A stretch of 38,974 nt of DNA from Hyphomicrobiales bacterium (lineage in GTDB: Bacteria > Pseudomonadota > Alphaproteobacteria > Rhizobiales > Rhizobiaceae). Position 1 is the stretch's first letter. Every line of letters begins with the position of its first letter. The position numbers were made by a program, and so were the translations under genes. Shown here in pieces: positions 27,869 to 38,974 of the stretch. The stretch lies in assembly GCA_017305925.1 (NCBI GenBank), contig JAFKJW010000194.1:1-38974 (forward strand), in the 5' to 3' direction. A model generated the notes under the pieces. The model worked only from the letters and a program-made list of their open reading frames with translations. It was not told the origin of the DNA and did not search any database.

Positions 27869-28684
27869 ATGCCGAACCGGGATACGGCCGCGCAATCCGA
27901 GCACGACAGGCTGCACCTGGAAAGAGTGGAGTGGCTGGAGCGTACCGAGGGTGCCCTGGTCGCGCTCCTGAGCACCCACCCCGACGGATACCGCGTGCCG
28001 GTGCATCGCCACAGCCGCGCGCAGCTCCTCTATGCAGTCAACGGCGTGGTGATGGTGGTCACGGAGGTCGGCCGCTGGATGGTGCCGCCGGACCATGCCA
28101 TGTGGATACCGGCATGGATCGATCATTCCGTGGAGATCCTCGGCGACGTCCATATGCATTCGATCTACGCGCAGCCCGACGCGCTGAAGAGCGCTCCGCC
28201 CGAGCCGCGCGCCGTGGCCGTGCCGCCCTTCGTGCGCGCGCTGATCGTCGAGATCTCCGGACAGGCGGAGCGCGACGCCGCCGACGAGCGCTTCCTGCTC
28301 ATGGCGACGCTGCTGCTGCACGAGATCCCCCGCCTGCGGGAGGTGCCGCTCGCCCTGCCCTTCCCCCACGAGCCGCGGCTGGCCGCGCTATGCCGGTCTT
28401 TCGTGCAGAAGCCGTCCTCGCGCGCGACCATCGGGCAATGGGCCGGCCAACTGGGCATGAGCCGGCGCAGCTTCACCCGCAGCTTCCACAGGCAGACGGG
28501 GCTCAGCCTCTCCACCTGGCGCCAGCAGGCATGCCTGTTCGCCGCACTTCCCCGGCTTGCCGAAGGAGAACCCGTCACCCGCGTGGCACTCGATCTCGGC
28601 TACGAAAGCGTGCCCGCCTTCACCACCATGTTCCGCCGCATGACCGGCATCTCCCCACGCCGCTACCTGCAAAAGGCCGGCTGA
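27869..28684 (+). CDS. AraC-family regulator with N-terminal cupin domain
   Basis: 271 aa. The N-terminal half is a cupin sensor (VPVHRHSRAQLLYAVNGVVMVVTEVGRWMVPPDHAMWIPAWIDHSVEI, ~35-85). The C-terminal ~100 residues hold the paired helix-turn-helix, including TIGQWAGQLGMSRRSFTRSFHRQTG and VTRVALDLGYESVPAFTTMFRRMTGISPRRYL. It is divergent from the Fsr-type MFS gene, which it likely controls together with itself. An imperfect inverted repeat TGGTCC / GGGCCA (27836-27841, 27857-27862) just before the start codon is a possible site. The inducer is unknown. Confidence 0.9.
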   Translation: MPNRDTAAQSEHDRLHLERVEWLERTEGALVALLSTHPDGYRVPVHRHSRAQLLYAVNGVVMVVTEVGRWMVPPDHAMWIPAWIDHSVEILGDVHMHSIYAQPDALKSAPPEPRAVAVPPFVRALIVEISGQAERDAADERFLLMATLLLHEIPRLREVPLALPFPHEPRLAALCRSFVQKPSSRATIGQWAGQLGMSRRSFTRSFHRQTGLSLSTWRQQACLFAALPRLAEGEPVTRVALDLGYESVPAFTTMFRRMTGISPRRYLQKAG

Positions 28685-28699
28685 GGGCGCTGGCCGGAC

Positions 28700-28742
28700 C
28701 ATCGCGCCGAAAAGCGGATGTCGGCTTTCGGCGAACGCGATG
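28700..28742. repeat. rhizobial-type intergenic palindromic repeat remnant
   Basis: CATCGCG ... CGCGATG (28700-28706, 28736-28742) encloses CGCCGAAA ... TTTCGGCG (28705-28712, 28726-28733). The flanking ATCGCGCCGAAAAGCGGA and the trailing GCGAAACAAAATCTGAAGC resemble a dispersed short repeat I recall from many rhizobial intergenic regions (GCGCCGAAAAG...TTTTCGG...ATGCG). Only one copy is in this window, so the repeat status rests on recall. Confidence 0.45.
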
Positions 28743-28781
28743 CGAAACAAAATCTGAAGCGAAGAGCGGGCCGGCCGAAAA

Positions 28782-28808
28782 TCAAAAGAGCCGGGACAGG
28801 CCCGGCTC
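28782..28808 (-). terminator. hupB intrinsic terminator
   Basis: In the minus-strand transcript GAGCCGGG-CCTGT-CCCGGCTC (28808-28788) is followed by TTTTGATTTT, 28 nt after the hupB stop. This is a good rho-independent terminator. Confidence 0.85.
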
Positions 28809-28836
28809 CTCAGAAAGACAGCGAACCCGCCGCCGC

Positions 28837-29109
28837 TCAGTTCACGGCGTCCTTGAGGCCCTTGCCGGCCGCGAATTTCGGCACGGTGCGCGCCGGAATC
28901 TTCACTTCCGCGCCGGTCTGCGGATTGCGGCCCGTCGAGGCGGCCCGCTTGGAAACCGAGAAATTGCCGAAGCCGACGAGACGGACGTCGCCGCCCTTCT
29001 TCAGCTCGGACGTGATCACCGAGAACACCGAATCAACCGCCGCCTGCGCGTCGGACTTGGAGAGCTTCGCCGCTTCGGCAACAGCGGAAACGAGTTCATT
29101 CTTGTTCAT
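28837..29109 (-). CDS. hupB: DNA-binding protein HU
   Basis: 90-aa HU-family nucleoid protein that bends and compacts DNA as a homodimer. It starts [29 protein letters not shown], has the conserved turn [25 protein letters not shown], and ends [20 protein letters not shown], which is full length with the DNA-binding arm intact (the IHF-type arm differs). The ATG at 29109 follows GGAAGGAAAAC. It has its own promoter and terminator and lies directly downstream of lon, as in other Rhizobiales. Confidence 0.97.
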   Translation of the reverse strand: MNKNELVSAVAEAAKLSKSDAQAAVDSVFSVITSELKKGGDVRLVGFGNFSVSKRAASTGRNPQTGAEVKIPARTVPKFAAGKGLKDAVN

Positions 29110-29163
29110 ATAGTTTTCCTTCCATCATGAGCGGTTTGGTTTCGACTCGTCTTTGGGACGCGG

Positions 29164-29192
29164 ACCATAGAAACAAGCATTCCACGAACCAA
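29164..29192 (-). promoter_or_regulatory. candidate sigma-70 promoter of hupB
   Basis: Minus-strand TTGGTT (29192-29187) and TATGGT (29169-29164) are separated by exactly 17 nt, about 55 nt before the hupB start codon. This is a moderate consensus match in an otherwise gene-free interval. Confidence 0.5.
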
Positions 29193-29244
29193 GCACAAAT
29201 GCAGCGAACAGCCTCGAAAACCGCAGAAATCTGCACCCCGCAGC

Positions 29245-29272
29245 AAAAAGCCGGGCCTCAAAGCCCGGCTTT
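29245..29272 (-). terminator. lon intrinsic terminator
   Basis: AAAGCCGGGC / GCCCGGCTTT pair as a perfect 10-bp stem (29272-29247, 6-nt loop). In the minus-strand transcript the stem runs into TTTTTGC, 30 nt after the lon stop codon. Plus-strand reading gives TTTCTTATG, so weak bidirectional action is possible. Confidence 0.85.
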
Positions 29273-29302
29273 CTTATGCTGTCGGCGTTTGTCTGTCTAC
29301 CG

Positions 29303-31570
<2,268 letters not shown>

Positions 31571-31701
31571 TGTCTTACCTTTCTGCCGCGGCCGCCATAG
31601 AGCCAGCCGCGCGTCCATAATACTAGCCGGGAGCACTTCCGCCTACCGCCGATAGGAGCGGTCTTGCAGCACGGAGTTTAACCCCACGGCCTCCATGCCG
31701 T

Positions 31702-31731
31702 TAGTTGGCGTTGCGCTGCACAAAGATCAAG
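31702..31731 (-). promoter_or_regulatory. candidate heat-shock (RpoH-type) promoter of lon
   Basis: Minus-strand CTTGAT (31731-31726), a 15-nt spacer, and CGCCAACTA (31710-31702) resemble CTTGAA-N-CCCCATnTA. It lies ~130 nt before the lon start. Heat-shock control of lon is established in other bacteria. The 349-nt gap 31571-31919 otherwise shows no gene; it also contains the upstream region of the divergent FAD oxidoreductase. Confidence 0.35.
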
Positions 31732-31919
31732 TGGTCCCGACGCGCGCCATGTCCAGCTTCCGACAGAGTGCCCCGTCAAGCTTGCACCGGACTTGCCTGT
31801 CCCGACGCCGCCGGAAAATCGGAAAACCCTCGGTTCGATAAAATCTTAGCGGCCGCCTTGGGGCCTCTTTCATCGCCGGGGCGTAGCGTCCTTCCACCAA
31901 TTCTTCTTGGGAACAGGAC

Positions 31920-33293
31920 ATGAAACCAATTGCTATCCTCGGGGCCGGCATTGCCGGCCTGACGGCAGCGCGCGCCCTTCGGCGGCGGGGCCTGCCATTC
32001 ATCGTCTTCGAAGCCGGCAAGTCGATCGGCGGCCTCGCCTCCTCCTTCAAGGACGGCGAGGGCTTCTCCCACGATTTCGGGGCGCATTTCGTCAGCAACC
32101 GTCTGGCAGCCTTGCTCGGCGCAGGCGACATCTGCCGGACGGTCCGGCACTATGGCGAGGCGGTGCATCTCGACGGCAAGTCCTACAGCTATCCGTTCGG
32201 CCTGATGCGGCGCCCGGAATTCGCACTCGCGGCCGCCAGGGAGCGCATCTATCCCCGCGAGGTGCACACCGCCGCCGACTGGTATCGCCACAAATATGGC
32301 ACCACGCTCGCCGAGCGCGTGGCGATCCCGCTCACCGAATCCTGGTCGGGCGCCACGGCCGAGGAGCTTTCGCCGGCGGTCGGCCAGAAATTCGGACCAC
32401 GCATCCTGAAGGCGCTCTATCTCAGCGCCGCGGCGATCGTCACCCGCACGGCCGTCTGCAGCGGCTACTCGCACGAAATGTCCGAAAGCGCGGGCGTCCA
32501 TCACGTCTATCCCGAAGGCGGGATCGCCCGGCTCCTGGAGCCCACCGCAGCGGAGGTCGGGGACGCCATCAGGCTGGAAAGCCGTGTCGAGGCGGTGCTG
32601 ACCGATAAAAACCGCGTCGAGGCGGTTCGGGTCGGCGGTCGCGAGATCGCGGTCTCCGCGGCGATCAGCACGGCGCCGGTGAACATCCTTCCCCGGATCG
32701 TCGAGGGCACCAACCGCCTCGACGGGCTGGCCGCGTTCCGCTACAGGCCGATGATCTTCGTCAACCTGCATTTCGAGGGCCGCGGCCTGCTGCCGGACAC
32801 GATGCTGTGGATTCCCGACCGCAGCCAGCCTTTCTTCCGGATCACCGAGACGCCGATTTCCGTGGCCTCGCTCGCACCCGCCGGCAAGACGATCCTCACC
32901 TTCGACATCGGATGCCAGGTCGGCGACCGGCACTGGACCATGTCCGATTCCGAGCTCACCGCCATCTGCCTGGAAGGGTTGAGCTGGATCGTCCCGCAGG
33001 CGCGCCGCGCCTTCATCAAGACGGGCGGCGTTCTCAGGACGCCGGCCGCCTATCCGGTCTATCTCAGTGAATACGAACACCTGCGCCTGCGCTTCGCGCA
33101 AACGACCGGCGTGGACGGCCTCTACAGCATAGGCCGCAACGGGGAATTCGCGCATATCCTGATGGAGGACGTCTACTGGCGGACGCTGAAGCGCGTCGAG
33201 CAGGTGGCGGCCTATGTCGAAGGCCTGCCACCAGAAGCCGGTCTCCGGTCCGGCATGCCGAGCCAGGAACCCGACCATCCGATCGCTGCCTGA
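31920..33293 (+). CDS. FAD/NAD(P)-binding amine-oxidase-like oxidoreductase
   Basis: 457 aa. N-terminal Rossmann fold with GAGIAG (8-13) and E31 for the ribose, followed by GKSIGGLASSF, the FAD motif of the amine oxidase / protoporphyrinogen oxidase / UDP-galactopyranose mutase superfamily. The DFGAHFVSNR segment (~52-61) and YSIGRNGEFAHILMEDV near the C-terminus (second FAD contact) fit that superfamily. No signal peptide or transmembrane helix. GGGAAC/AGGAC precede the ATG. It is on the opposite strand between lon and clpX, where many Rhizobiales have no gene. Substrate unknown; sugar-nucleotide or lipid-linked chemistry would be typical of nearest relatives but is not shown. Confidence 0.8.
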   Translation: MKPIAILGAGIAGLTAARALRRRGLPFIVFEAGKSIGGLASSFKDGEGFSHDFGAHFVSNRLAALLGAGDICRTVRHYGEAVHLDGKSYSYPFGLMRRPEFALAAARERIYPREVHTAADWYRHKYGTTLAERVAIPLTESWSGATAEELSPAVGQKFGPRILKALYLSAAAIVTRTAVCSGYSHEMSESAGVHHVYPEGGIARLLEPTAAEVGDAIRLESRVEAVLTDKNRVEAVRVGGREIAVSAAISTAPVNILPRIVEGTNRLDGLAAFRYRPMIFVNLHFEGRGLLPDTMLWIPDRSQPFFRITETPISVASLAPAGKTILTFDIGCQVGDRHWTMSDSELTAICLEGLSWIVPQARRAFIKTGGVLRTPAAYPVYLSEYEHLRLRFAQTTGVDGLYSIGRNGEFAHILMEDVYWRTLKRVEQVAAYVEGLPPEAGLRSGMPSQEPDHPIAA

Positions 33294-33309
33294 AGGCAAC
33301 CCCAAACGG

Positions 33310-33333
33310 AAACGGCGCCGCAAGGCGCCGTTT
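33310..33333. terminator. bidirectional terminator between the FAD oxidoreductase and clpX
   Basis: AAACGGCGCC-GCAA-GGCGCCGTTT is a perfect 10-bp stem with a tetraloop between two convergent genes. In the clpX direction it ends in GTTTCCGTTTGG; in the plus direction in TTTCAAAATG. Placement between convergent stops (33293 and 33358) supports use in both directions. Confidence 0.75.
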
Positions 33334-33357
33334 CAAAATGTTGACAAAAAAGAGAGA

Positions 33358-34632
<1,275 letters not shown>

Positions 34633-34681
34633 GCTTTCCCAGTCCTTCTTGGCTCCGTTCCGGCGAGGCCGGTCGTCGCCT

Positions 34682-34718
34682 GTCAACGCGTTTGACGCAA
34701 CCTAAGGCGTCAACGCGT
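34682..34718. promoter_or_regulatory. inverted and direct repeat element upstream of clpX
   Basis: ACGCGTTTGACGC (34686-34698) and GCGTCAACGCGT (34707-34718) are inverted around AACCTAAG, with one bulged T; GTCAACGCGT also occurs directly at 34682-34691 and 34709-34718. It lies 50-86 nt before the clpX start. No U-tract follows, so a protein-binding site or RNA attenuator is more likely than a terminator. The rest of the 315-nt clpP-clpX gap (34633-34947) shows no gene. Confidence 0.45.
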
Positions 34719-34947
34719 CTCTGCCAACCTTAATTGGCTATCTGATGGCACGGACCGCCGCAAGCAAACCCGCCCCACCCCTTGATTCGCCGCCTTCATG
34801 CGGGAATCTAAGCCGTCGAAGCTCAATTTTGGCTTAACGTAAAGCCTGCCACGCCGGGATGAAACAGCAAATCGTGACAGATTTGCAGCATCCCGCCAAC
34901 AATCCATCCAGCGGAAACGGCAGCAACCTCCTGCAACGGCGCCCGCT

Positions 34948-35580
34948 TCAGATGCCGACCGCCGCTTCCATCGCCTCGCGCGTCGTGATCACCTTGTCGA
35001 CGATGCCGAAATCCTTGGCTTCGTCGGCGGTCATGAAGTGATCGCGATCGAGCGTCTTCTCGATGGTCTCGTAGTCCCTGCCGGTATGCTTCACATACAC
35101 CTCGTTGAGGCGGCGCTTCAGCTTGATGATGTCCTGCGCGTGCCGCTCGATGTCCGAGGCCTGCCCCTGGAAGCCGCCCGAGGGCTGGTGCACCATGATG
35201 CGGGCGTTCGGCGTCGCGAAGCGCATGTCCGGATGGCCGGCACAGAGGAGCAGCGACCCCATGGAGGCGGCCTGCCCGGTGCACAGCGTCGACACGGCCG
35301 GCTTGATGAACTGCATGGTGTCGTAGATCGCCATGCCGCTGGTCACGACGCCGCCCGGCGAGTTGATGTAGAGGCTGATCTCCTTCTTCGGGTTCTCCGC
35401 CTCCAGGAACAGGAGCTGGGCGCACACCAGCGTGGCCATGCCGTCCTCGACGGGGCCGGTGATGAAGATGATGCGCTCCTTGAGGAGCCGCGAGAAGATG
35501 TCGTAGGCGCGCTCGCCCCGGTTGGTCTGCTCGACCACCATCGGCACGAGGTTCATGTAGGTTTCGACGGGGTTTTTCAT
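34948..35580 (-). CDS. clpP: ATP-dependent Clp protease proteolytic subunit ClpP
   Basis: Serine protease forming the tetradecameric chamber that works with ClpX (and ClpA). 210 aa from the ATG at 35580 (AAGGGA 8 nt upstream); the longer frame adds an unconserved 27-residue start. Catalytic triad S106 (GQAASMGS), H131 (IMVHQPSGG) and D180 (LDRDHFM). The N-terminal segment [30 protein letters not shown] is typical, and the C-terminus ends soon after VDKVITTRE as in other ClpPs. Followed by clpX on the same strand, the usual rhizobial order. Confidence 0.98.
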   Translation of the reverse strand: MKNPVETYMNLVPMVVEQTNRGERAYDIFSRLLKERIIFITGPVEDGMATLVCAQLLFLEAENPKKEISLYINSPGGVVTSGMAIYDTMQFIKPAVSTLCTGQAASMGSLLLCAGHPDMRFATPNARIMVHQPSGGFQGQASDIERHAQDIIKLKRRLNEVYVKHTGRDYETIEKTLDRDHFMTADEAKDFGIVDKVITTREAMEAAVGI

Positions 35581-35631
35581 CGACGGTCCCTTGTTGGCCG
35601 CGATTCCGGTCATGCAGAATCGAAGAAGGAT

Positions 35632-35677
35632 AGAGTGGCTGCCCGTAGATAGGATGGCCACTCTGCCTTGTGCAAGG
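35632..35677 (-). promoter_or_regulatory. clpP upstream region: two palindromes and a possible heat-shock promoter
   Basis: AGAGTGGC / GCCACTCT form an inverted repeat (35632-35639, 35657-35664; 17-nt spacer), next to a perfect 12-bp palindrome CCTTGTGCAAGG (35666-35677). On the minus strand the latter supplies CTTGCA, followed after 13 nt by CCATCCTAT, similar to an RpoH promoter. It is 50-100 nt before clpP, suggesting heat-shock control with an additional regulator; all by motif inspection. Confidence 0.4.
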
Positions 35678-35694
35678 CTGGCCGCGCGGCTTGG

Positions 35695-38265
35695 TTACTT
35701 TGCGGTCCCGCCCGCCGCCGCCTCGAGATCGGCGTCGATGGCGGATATCTGCTTCGTCCAGAATTCCTGGCCGGTCTTTCCCATGCCGTTCTCGCGGAAC
35801 GTGCGCCGCGCCTCCTCGAACGCGGCGCGCGCCTGCTTCAGCAGCGCCGGGTCACCGGAGCGCCGTCCGATCTCGGCCAGCGCCTCGCCCTGGACGGAGA
35901 GCGTGCGCGCCCAGCCGACGCGATTGCCCTGCCCGGCTAGGATCGCCAGGGCCTGCTCCAGCGCCTGCTCGCTCTGCCGCAGCAAATCCATATCGTTGCC
36001 GGCGCGCCCCAGGGCCAGAAGCGCGCGCCCCTCATTGTGCAGCGTCAGCGCGTAATTGATCGGGCTGGCGTCGCGCGTGAACACGTCGCGGGCGGCCCGC
36101 AGCGCCGCGATCGCCTCGCGATAGGGCGCGGTCGTGTTCTCGACGGCGGCCAGATCCATCTGGAAGGATGCGAGGTTGGTCATGTCGCCGGCCCAGGAAC
36201 TCGGCTGCCTGTCGCGCGTCTCCACCTCGAGCACGGCATGCTGGGCCTCGATCGCCCGGCGCAGCATGGCGGCGTCCTTTTCCGCCCGACCGACCGCCGC
36301 GAGGCTGGAAGCCAGGTTCGACTGCGCCATCGCCCAATTCACCGGATGCGCCGCCTTCGTCCAGACCTCGAGCGCCCCTTCGATCGCGTCCACCGCCCTG
36401 CGGCGCTCCTCCGCGCCGCCGCCATAGTCGGCGAGCCGCGAATAGGCGTTGCCGATGTTCATCTGCAAGCCGGCCCATGGCTCGGGCGCCGCGTCGCGGG
36501 TGAAGATCAACTGGGCGCTTTCGTAGGCCTTCAGCGCCTTCCGCCATAGTGCTGCGCTGCCCTCGCTTTCGGCAAGCGCGGCATAGAGGGCACCGAGATT
36601 GAGCTGGGCATTGGCCCAGTCTCCCGGGTATCGGCCGCGCGGCAGCGCCTTCAGCACCTCGCGGTTCAGCGCGATCGCCTGCTCGAGGTAGCTGCGGTCC
36701 CCGGTCCGGCTGCCGAGCTGGGTCAGCACGATCGCGATATTGCCTTTCAGCGCCGCGTCGCGGCGGGCGTTCGGCAGCGATCTGCCGATATCCAGCGCCT
36801 CGCGATACGCCGCGATGCTGCCCAGAAGCGCCTCGTTGTCGCCGCCATAGACGCCTTGGTCGTTGAGCGCCTCGCCCTGGAGTTCCTTAAGCTCGTAGGA
36901 GAGCGGCACGTCCCGCCCGGCGACCTGCGCATAGGCGTCGCCATAGCGGCGCGCCGCCGTGGCGAAGTCGAAGTTGAGCGCCGCCGTCTCGGCATTGCTG
37001 CGATAGGTCGAGGCGAGCTCCGCGCGCCGCGATGCGATATCGGCCTCGGCCTTGTCCAGCACCGCGTCGATGACGTCGGCGCGCGCGCTCGCCCGGTCGC
37101 GAAATTGCAGCGCCAGTGCCATGGCGCCCTCCCGCTCCGCCTCGTCGGCGAGCGCGGCGAGGCGGACGATCTCCGGGTCCTGGCGCGTCCGGGTTTCCCG
37201 TTCCGCGACGATCGCCCTGAGGCGCGCCGCCCCCTCGCCCAGCCGCTGCGCAAGGTCGGGCCCGGACTTATCGACACCAAGGACTTCCAGCATGCCGTAG
37301 AGTGCGTCGAGCGGAACGGCGTTTTGGGCGGCGACCTCCTCGACGAGACCGCGCGTGCGGGCAGGCGTGTTCGATATCGTCAGCAGCAACGTGCGGCGCG
37401 CGTCGCGGATCGCCTGCTCATCGCCCTCCGCCTTCTCGGGCCGCAGGCCGAAATAGAGCAGTCTGCGCAGGCTGGCATTGGTCCAGGGCAATTGCCGCGT
37501 GCCGGTCTTCAGATAGACCTCCTCGGCGATCATCGTCATCACGTCGCCGAAATCGTAGCCGCCCGCGGGCAGGTGCTTGAGCACCGCCGCCGCGTAGGGA
37601 CTGTTGCCGCCCGGCGGGCCGTCGAGCGCGGCGTGGCCCGGCGGTGCGGCAAAGCCGATCACCGTACCCAGCGTCTCCGCGCCGGCCTCGCGCAGCGGCG
37701 CGGCACCGCGAGGCTCGCCCAGCCCGGCAGCGGCGACCGGGGCGGCGCTGCCGTTTCCGCCGTCAACCAGCGTTCCGGGCGGAAACGGGTCGGTGCGGCA
37801 GGCGTCCAGCAGCACGATGACGATCGGCGCGACACGCTGCAGACGCTCCAGCACGTCATCGAGCGGCAAGAGGCCGTCCACCGTCCCGCCCGCCCCCGGC
37901 GTGGCGGCATCGACGGGGATCAGCCAGTTCCGGCCGGCCGCCTCGACGCCGTGGCCCGAATAGTAGACGAAGGCCACGTCGGCGCCCGCCGCATCCTCCA
38001 CGAAGCGGTCGAACGCGCGTCGCAGGCGCCGCGCATCGCCGTCCGCCACCGAATCCACGTCGAAGCCCAGATCGGACAAGAGCCGGTCGATCTCGCGCGC
38101 ATCGTTCGACGGATTGGGCAGTTGCGGCAGGTTCTCGTATTTCGACTGGCCTATGACCAGCGCCACGCCATGCAGCGGCTTCGCGTCGCCGGCCGCCCCA
38201 GCGGCGCTCCAGCCGCAGAAGACGAACACGACGGCAATCCACGCGACCAGCCCGCCACGACGCAT
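35695..38265 (-). CDS. exported caspase-like (peptidase C14) protein with C-terminal TPR repeats
   Basis: 856 aa from the ATG at 38265 (GGGGA upstream). N-terminal signal peptide (~1-26, AWIAVVFVFCGWSAAGAAG), so a periplasmic or surface location is predicted. Caspase-like domain ~30-270: HGVALVIGQSKY start, catalytic H105 in VYYSGHGVE and C156 in VLLDACR. A predicted helical and coiled-coil section follows (~290-440). Then about six TPR-like repeats (~560-830) carry a recurring T-R-D-x-x-P-x-x-W-A-x-x-x-x-N-L/I-G/A pattern (for example TRDAAPEPWAGLQMNIGNAY), the type often attached to caspase, CHAT or NB-ARC proteins. Substrate unknown. Bacterial homologues prefer Arg/Lys cleavage, but that is not shown here. 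The upstream neighbour is a flavin oxidase 37 nt away. Confidence 0.85.
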   Translation of the reverse strand: MRRGGLVAWIAVVFVFCGWSAAGAAGDAKPLHGVALVIGQSKYENLPQLPNPSNDAREIDRLLSDLGFDVDSVADGDARRLRRAFDRFVEDAAGADVAFVYYSGHGVEAAGRNWLIPVDAATPGAGGTVDGLLPLDDVLERLQRVAPIVIVLLDACRTDPFPPGTLVDGGNGSAAPVAAAGLGEPRGAAPLREAGAETLGTVIGFAAPPGHAALDGPPGGNSPYAAAVLKHLPAGGYDFGDVMTMIAEEVYLKTGTRQLPWTNASLRRLLYFGLRPEKAEGDEQAIRDARRTLLLTISNTPARTRGLVEEVAAQNAVPLDALYGMLEVLGVDKSGPDLAQRLGEGAARLRAIVAERETRTRQDPEIVRLAALADEAEREGAMALALQFRDRASARADVIDAVLDKAEADIASRRAELASTYRSNAETAALNFDFATAARRYGDAYAQVAGRDVPLSYELKELQGEALNDQGVYGGDNEALLGSIAAYREALDIGRSLPNARRDAALKGNIAIVLTQLGSRTGDRSYLEQAIALNREVLKALPRGRYPGDWANAQLNLGALYAALAESEGSAALWRKALKAYESAQLIFTRDAAPEPWAGLQMNIGNAYSRLADYGGGAEERRRAVDAIEGALEVWTKAAHPVNWAMAQSNLASSLAAVGRAEKDAAMLRRAIEAQHAVLEVETRDRQPSSWAGDMTNLASFQMDLAAVENTTAPYREAIAALRAARDVFTRDASPINYALTLHNEGRALLALGRAGNDMDLLRQSEQALEQALAILAGQGNRVGWARTLSVQGEALAEIGRRSGDPALLKQARAAFEEARRTFRENGMGKTGQEFWTKQISAIDADLEAAAGGTAK

Positions 38266-38302
38266 TGCAGATATCCCCGGCACCGCACGGGATGCTCGAC
38301 GA

Positions 38303-38974
38303 TCACCTTGGCGGCAAGATGGCAGCGCCCGTGGCGACATCTTCGGCGCGCAGCCAGCGCTTCAGCGCCTCGAAATCCTCGTCGTCCAGCGCCTGCGCGA
38401 CGCGCCGTCCCACGGACGCGCCGAACTTGTAGCCGTGACCCGAGCAGGCGGAGACGACGAGGCATTTTCCGCGCTCGGTCGCGTAGAACGTCTCGTCGGC
38501 GGTAAACGTGTAGGCGCAGGTGACGACGCCTGTAACGGCATACTCCGCGATGCGGGCCATCGGCGGGGCGAACAGGTCGCGGATCGCCTCGCCCTCCCCC
38601 TCGACGGGCTCGCGGTTCCAGTCGGCGTCGCTCGTCGCGACCTTGTGCAGGCCGGAGCCGAACTTCAGCCCGCCGCCGCCCGAAGGCGGGATGATGTAGC
38701 CGTCGGTGGTCCCGCCGACGTCGAGCGCGACGGGTGCGGCGGCCCATGCCGCTTTGAGGTCGCCCGGCGGCTCCAGATAGACCACCGCCGTGCGGTAGGT
38801 CTTCAGCGTGCCGTCGAGGTCCGGGAACAGCTTCAGCACCCAGGCGCCGGCCGTCACGACGACCCGGTCGGCGGACAGCGTTTCGCCGCCCGCCAGTTCC
38901 ACCTTGCCGGCATCGGTATCGACGGACACGACCCGCGCGTTCTCGCGGACGGCGGCGCCTTTCCCGCGCAGCCA
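38303..38974 (-). CDS. FAD-dependent oxidase, monomeric sarcosine oxidase/N-methyl-amino-acid oxidase type (5' end outside the window)
   Basis: The C-terminal 223 codons of a DAO-family flavoenzyme; the start and the Rossmann GxGxxG lie beyond 38974. Visible features: VSVDTDAGKVELAGGETLSADRVVVTAGAWVLKLFP (FAD domain strand), GYIIPPSGGGGLKFG (substrate domain), VTCAYTFTADETFYAT with the Cys in the position used for covalent FAD attachment in monomeric sarcosine oxidases, and ACSGHGYKFGASVGR (FAD contact). The role is likely oxidative demethylation or deamination of a small secondary amine, producing H2O2. It ends 37 nt before the caspase-like gene on the same strand, so the two may be co-transcribed. 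Confidence 0.85.
   Translation of the reverse strand, partial: WLRGKGAAVRENARVVSVDTDAGKVELAGGETLSADRVVVTAGAWVLKLFPDLDGTLKTYRTAVVYLEPPGDLKAAWAAAPVALDVGGTTDGYIIPPSGGGGLKFGSGLHKVATSDADWNREPVEGEGEAIRDLFAPPMARIAEYAVTGVVTCAYTFTADETFYATERGKCLVVSACSGHGYKFGASVGRRVAQALDDEDFEALKRWLRAEDVATGAAILPPR

Noticed and set aside
35695-38265. Caspase/TPR protein as part of an anti-phage or abortive-infection system
   Set aside because: It has a signal peptide, no nucleotide-sensor, gasdermin, Cas or toxin partner is nearby, and the neighbours are metabolic or housekeeping genes.
36856-38505. 549-aa plus-strand frame opposite the caspase-like gene
   Set aside because: Shadow frame; no recognisable domain and it crosses two real genes.

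Overview
The window is GC-rich chromosomal DNA of an alphaproteobacterium, most likely of the order Hyphomicrobiales (Rhizobiales; Mesorhizobium/Phyllobacteriaceae-like). The evidence is gene content and order: a suf operon led by a group I cysteine desulfurase (the sufS2-B-C-D order known from Agrobacterium), amiC-mrcA-prfB divergent from rne, and a clpP-clpX-lon-hupB block. It is mostly housekeeping DNA with a few accessory insertions. I see no CRISPR array, rRNA, transposase, integrase or plasmid/phage module.

Layout. 1-240: the start of an AT-richer glycine C-acetyltransferase (kbl) gene with a 19-bp palindrome upstream, joined to a truncated sufD. 226-5298 (minus): sufD, sufC, a small coiled-coil ORF, sufB and a cysteine desulfurase, for Fe-S cluster assembly. 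The intergenic region at 5299-5519 has an Irr-box-like element and an 18-bp palindrome. 5520-7488 (plus): alpha/beta hydrolase and tyrS. 7515-12894: a large AsmA-like protein, a Bcp-like peroxiredoxin and an M23 envelope peptidase. 12869-17982 (minus): amiC, mrcA and prfB, the last with a textbook programmed +1 frameshift site. 18618-25204: RNase E behind a 635-nt leader, a DUF930 protein, an aminotransferase and an M48 metallopeptidase. 25247-26035: a DsbA-like oxidoreductase. 26167-28684: tRNA-Asp, tRNA-Val, then an Fsr-type MFS transporter and a divergent AraC regulator. 28837-35580: hupB, lon, clpX and clpP, interrupted by an opposite-strand FAD oxidoreductase. 35695-38974: an exported caspase-like/TPR protein and the 3' part of a sarcosine-oxidase-like flavoenzyme.

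The most striking observations are structural defects in three normally conserved genes. SufD loses its last ~30 residues at the junction with kbl, and the expected sufS1-sufX-sufA genes are absent there. RF2 (prfB) is missing ~19 codons near its 3' end and is frameshifted, although the authentic-looking terminal codons remain out of frame just downstream. Lon lacks ~48 residues in frame between Walker B and the end of the AAA+ core, including the sensor-1 region. These are either real lesions with physiological consequences or assembly deletions; read mapping would decide. I found no convincing new multi-gene system. The best candidates for follow-up biology are the two-signal suf promoter region, the caspase/TPR protein and the inverted repeats around clpP and clpX.
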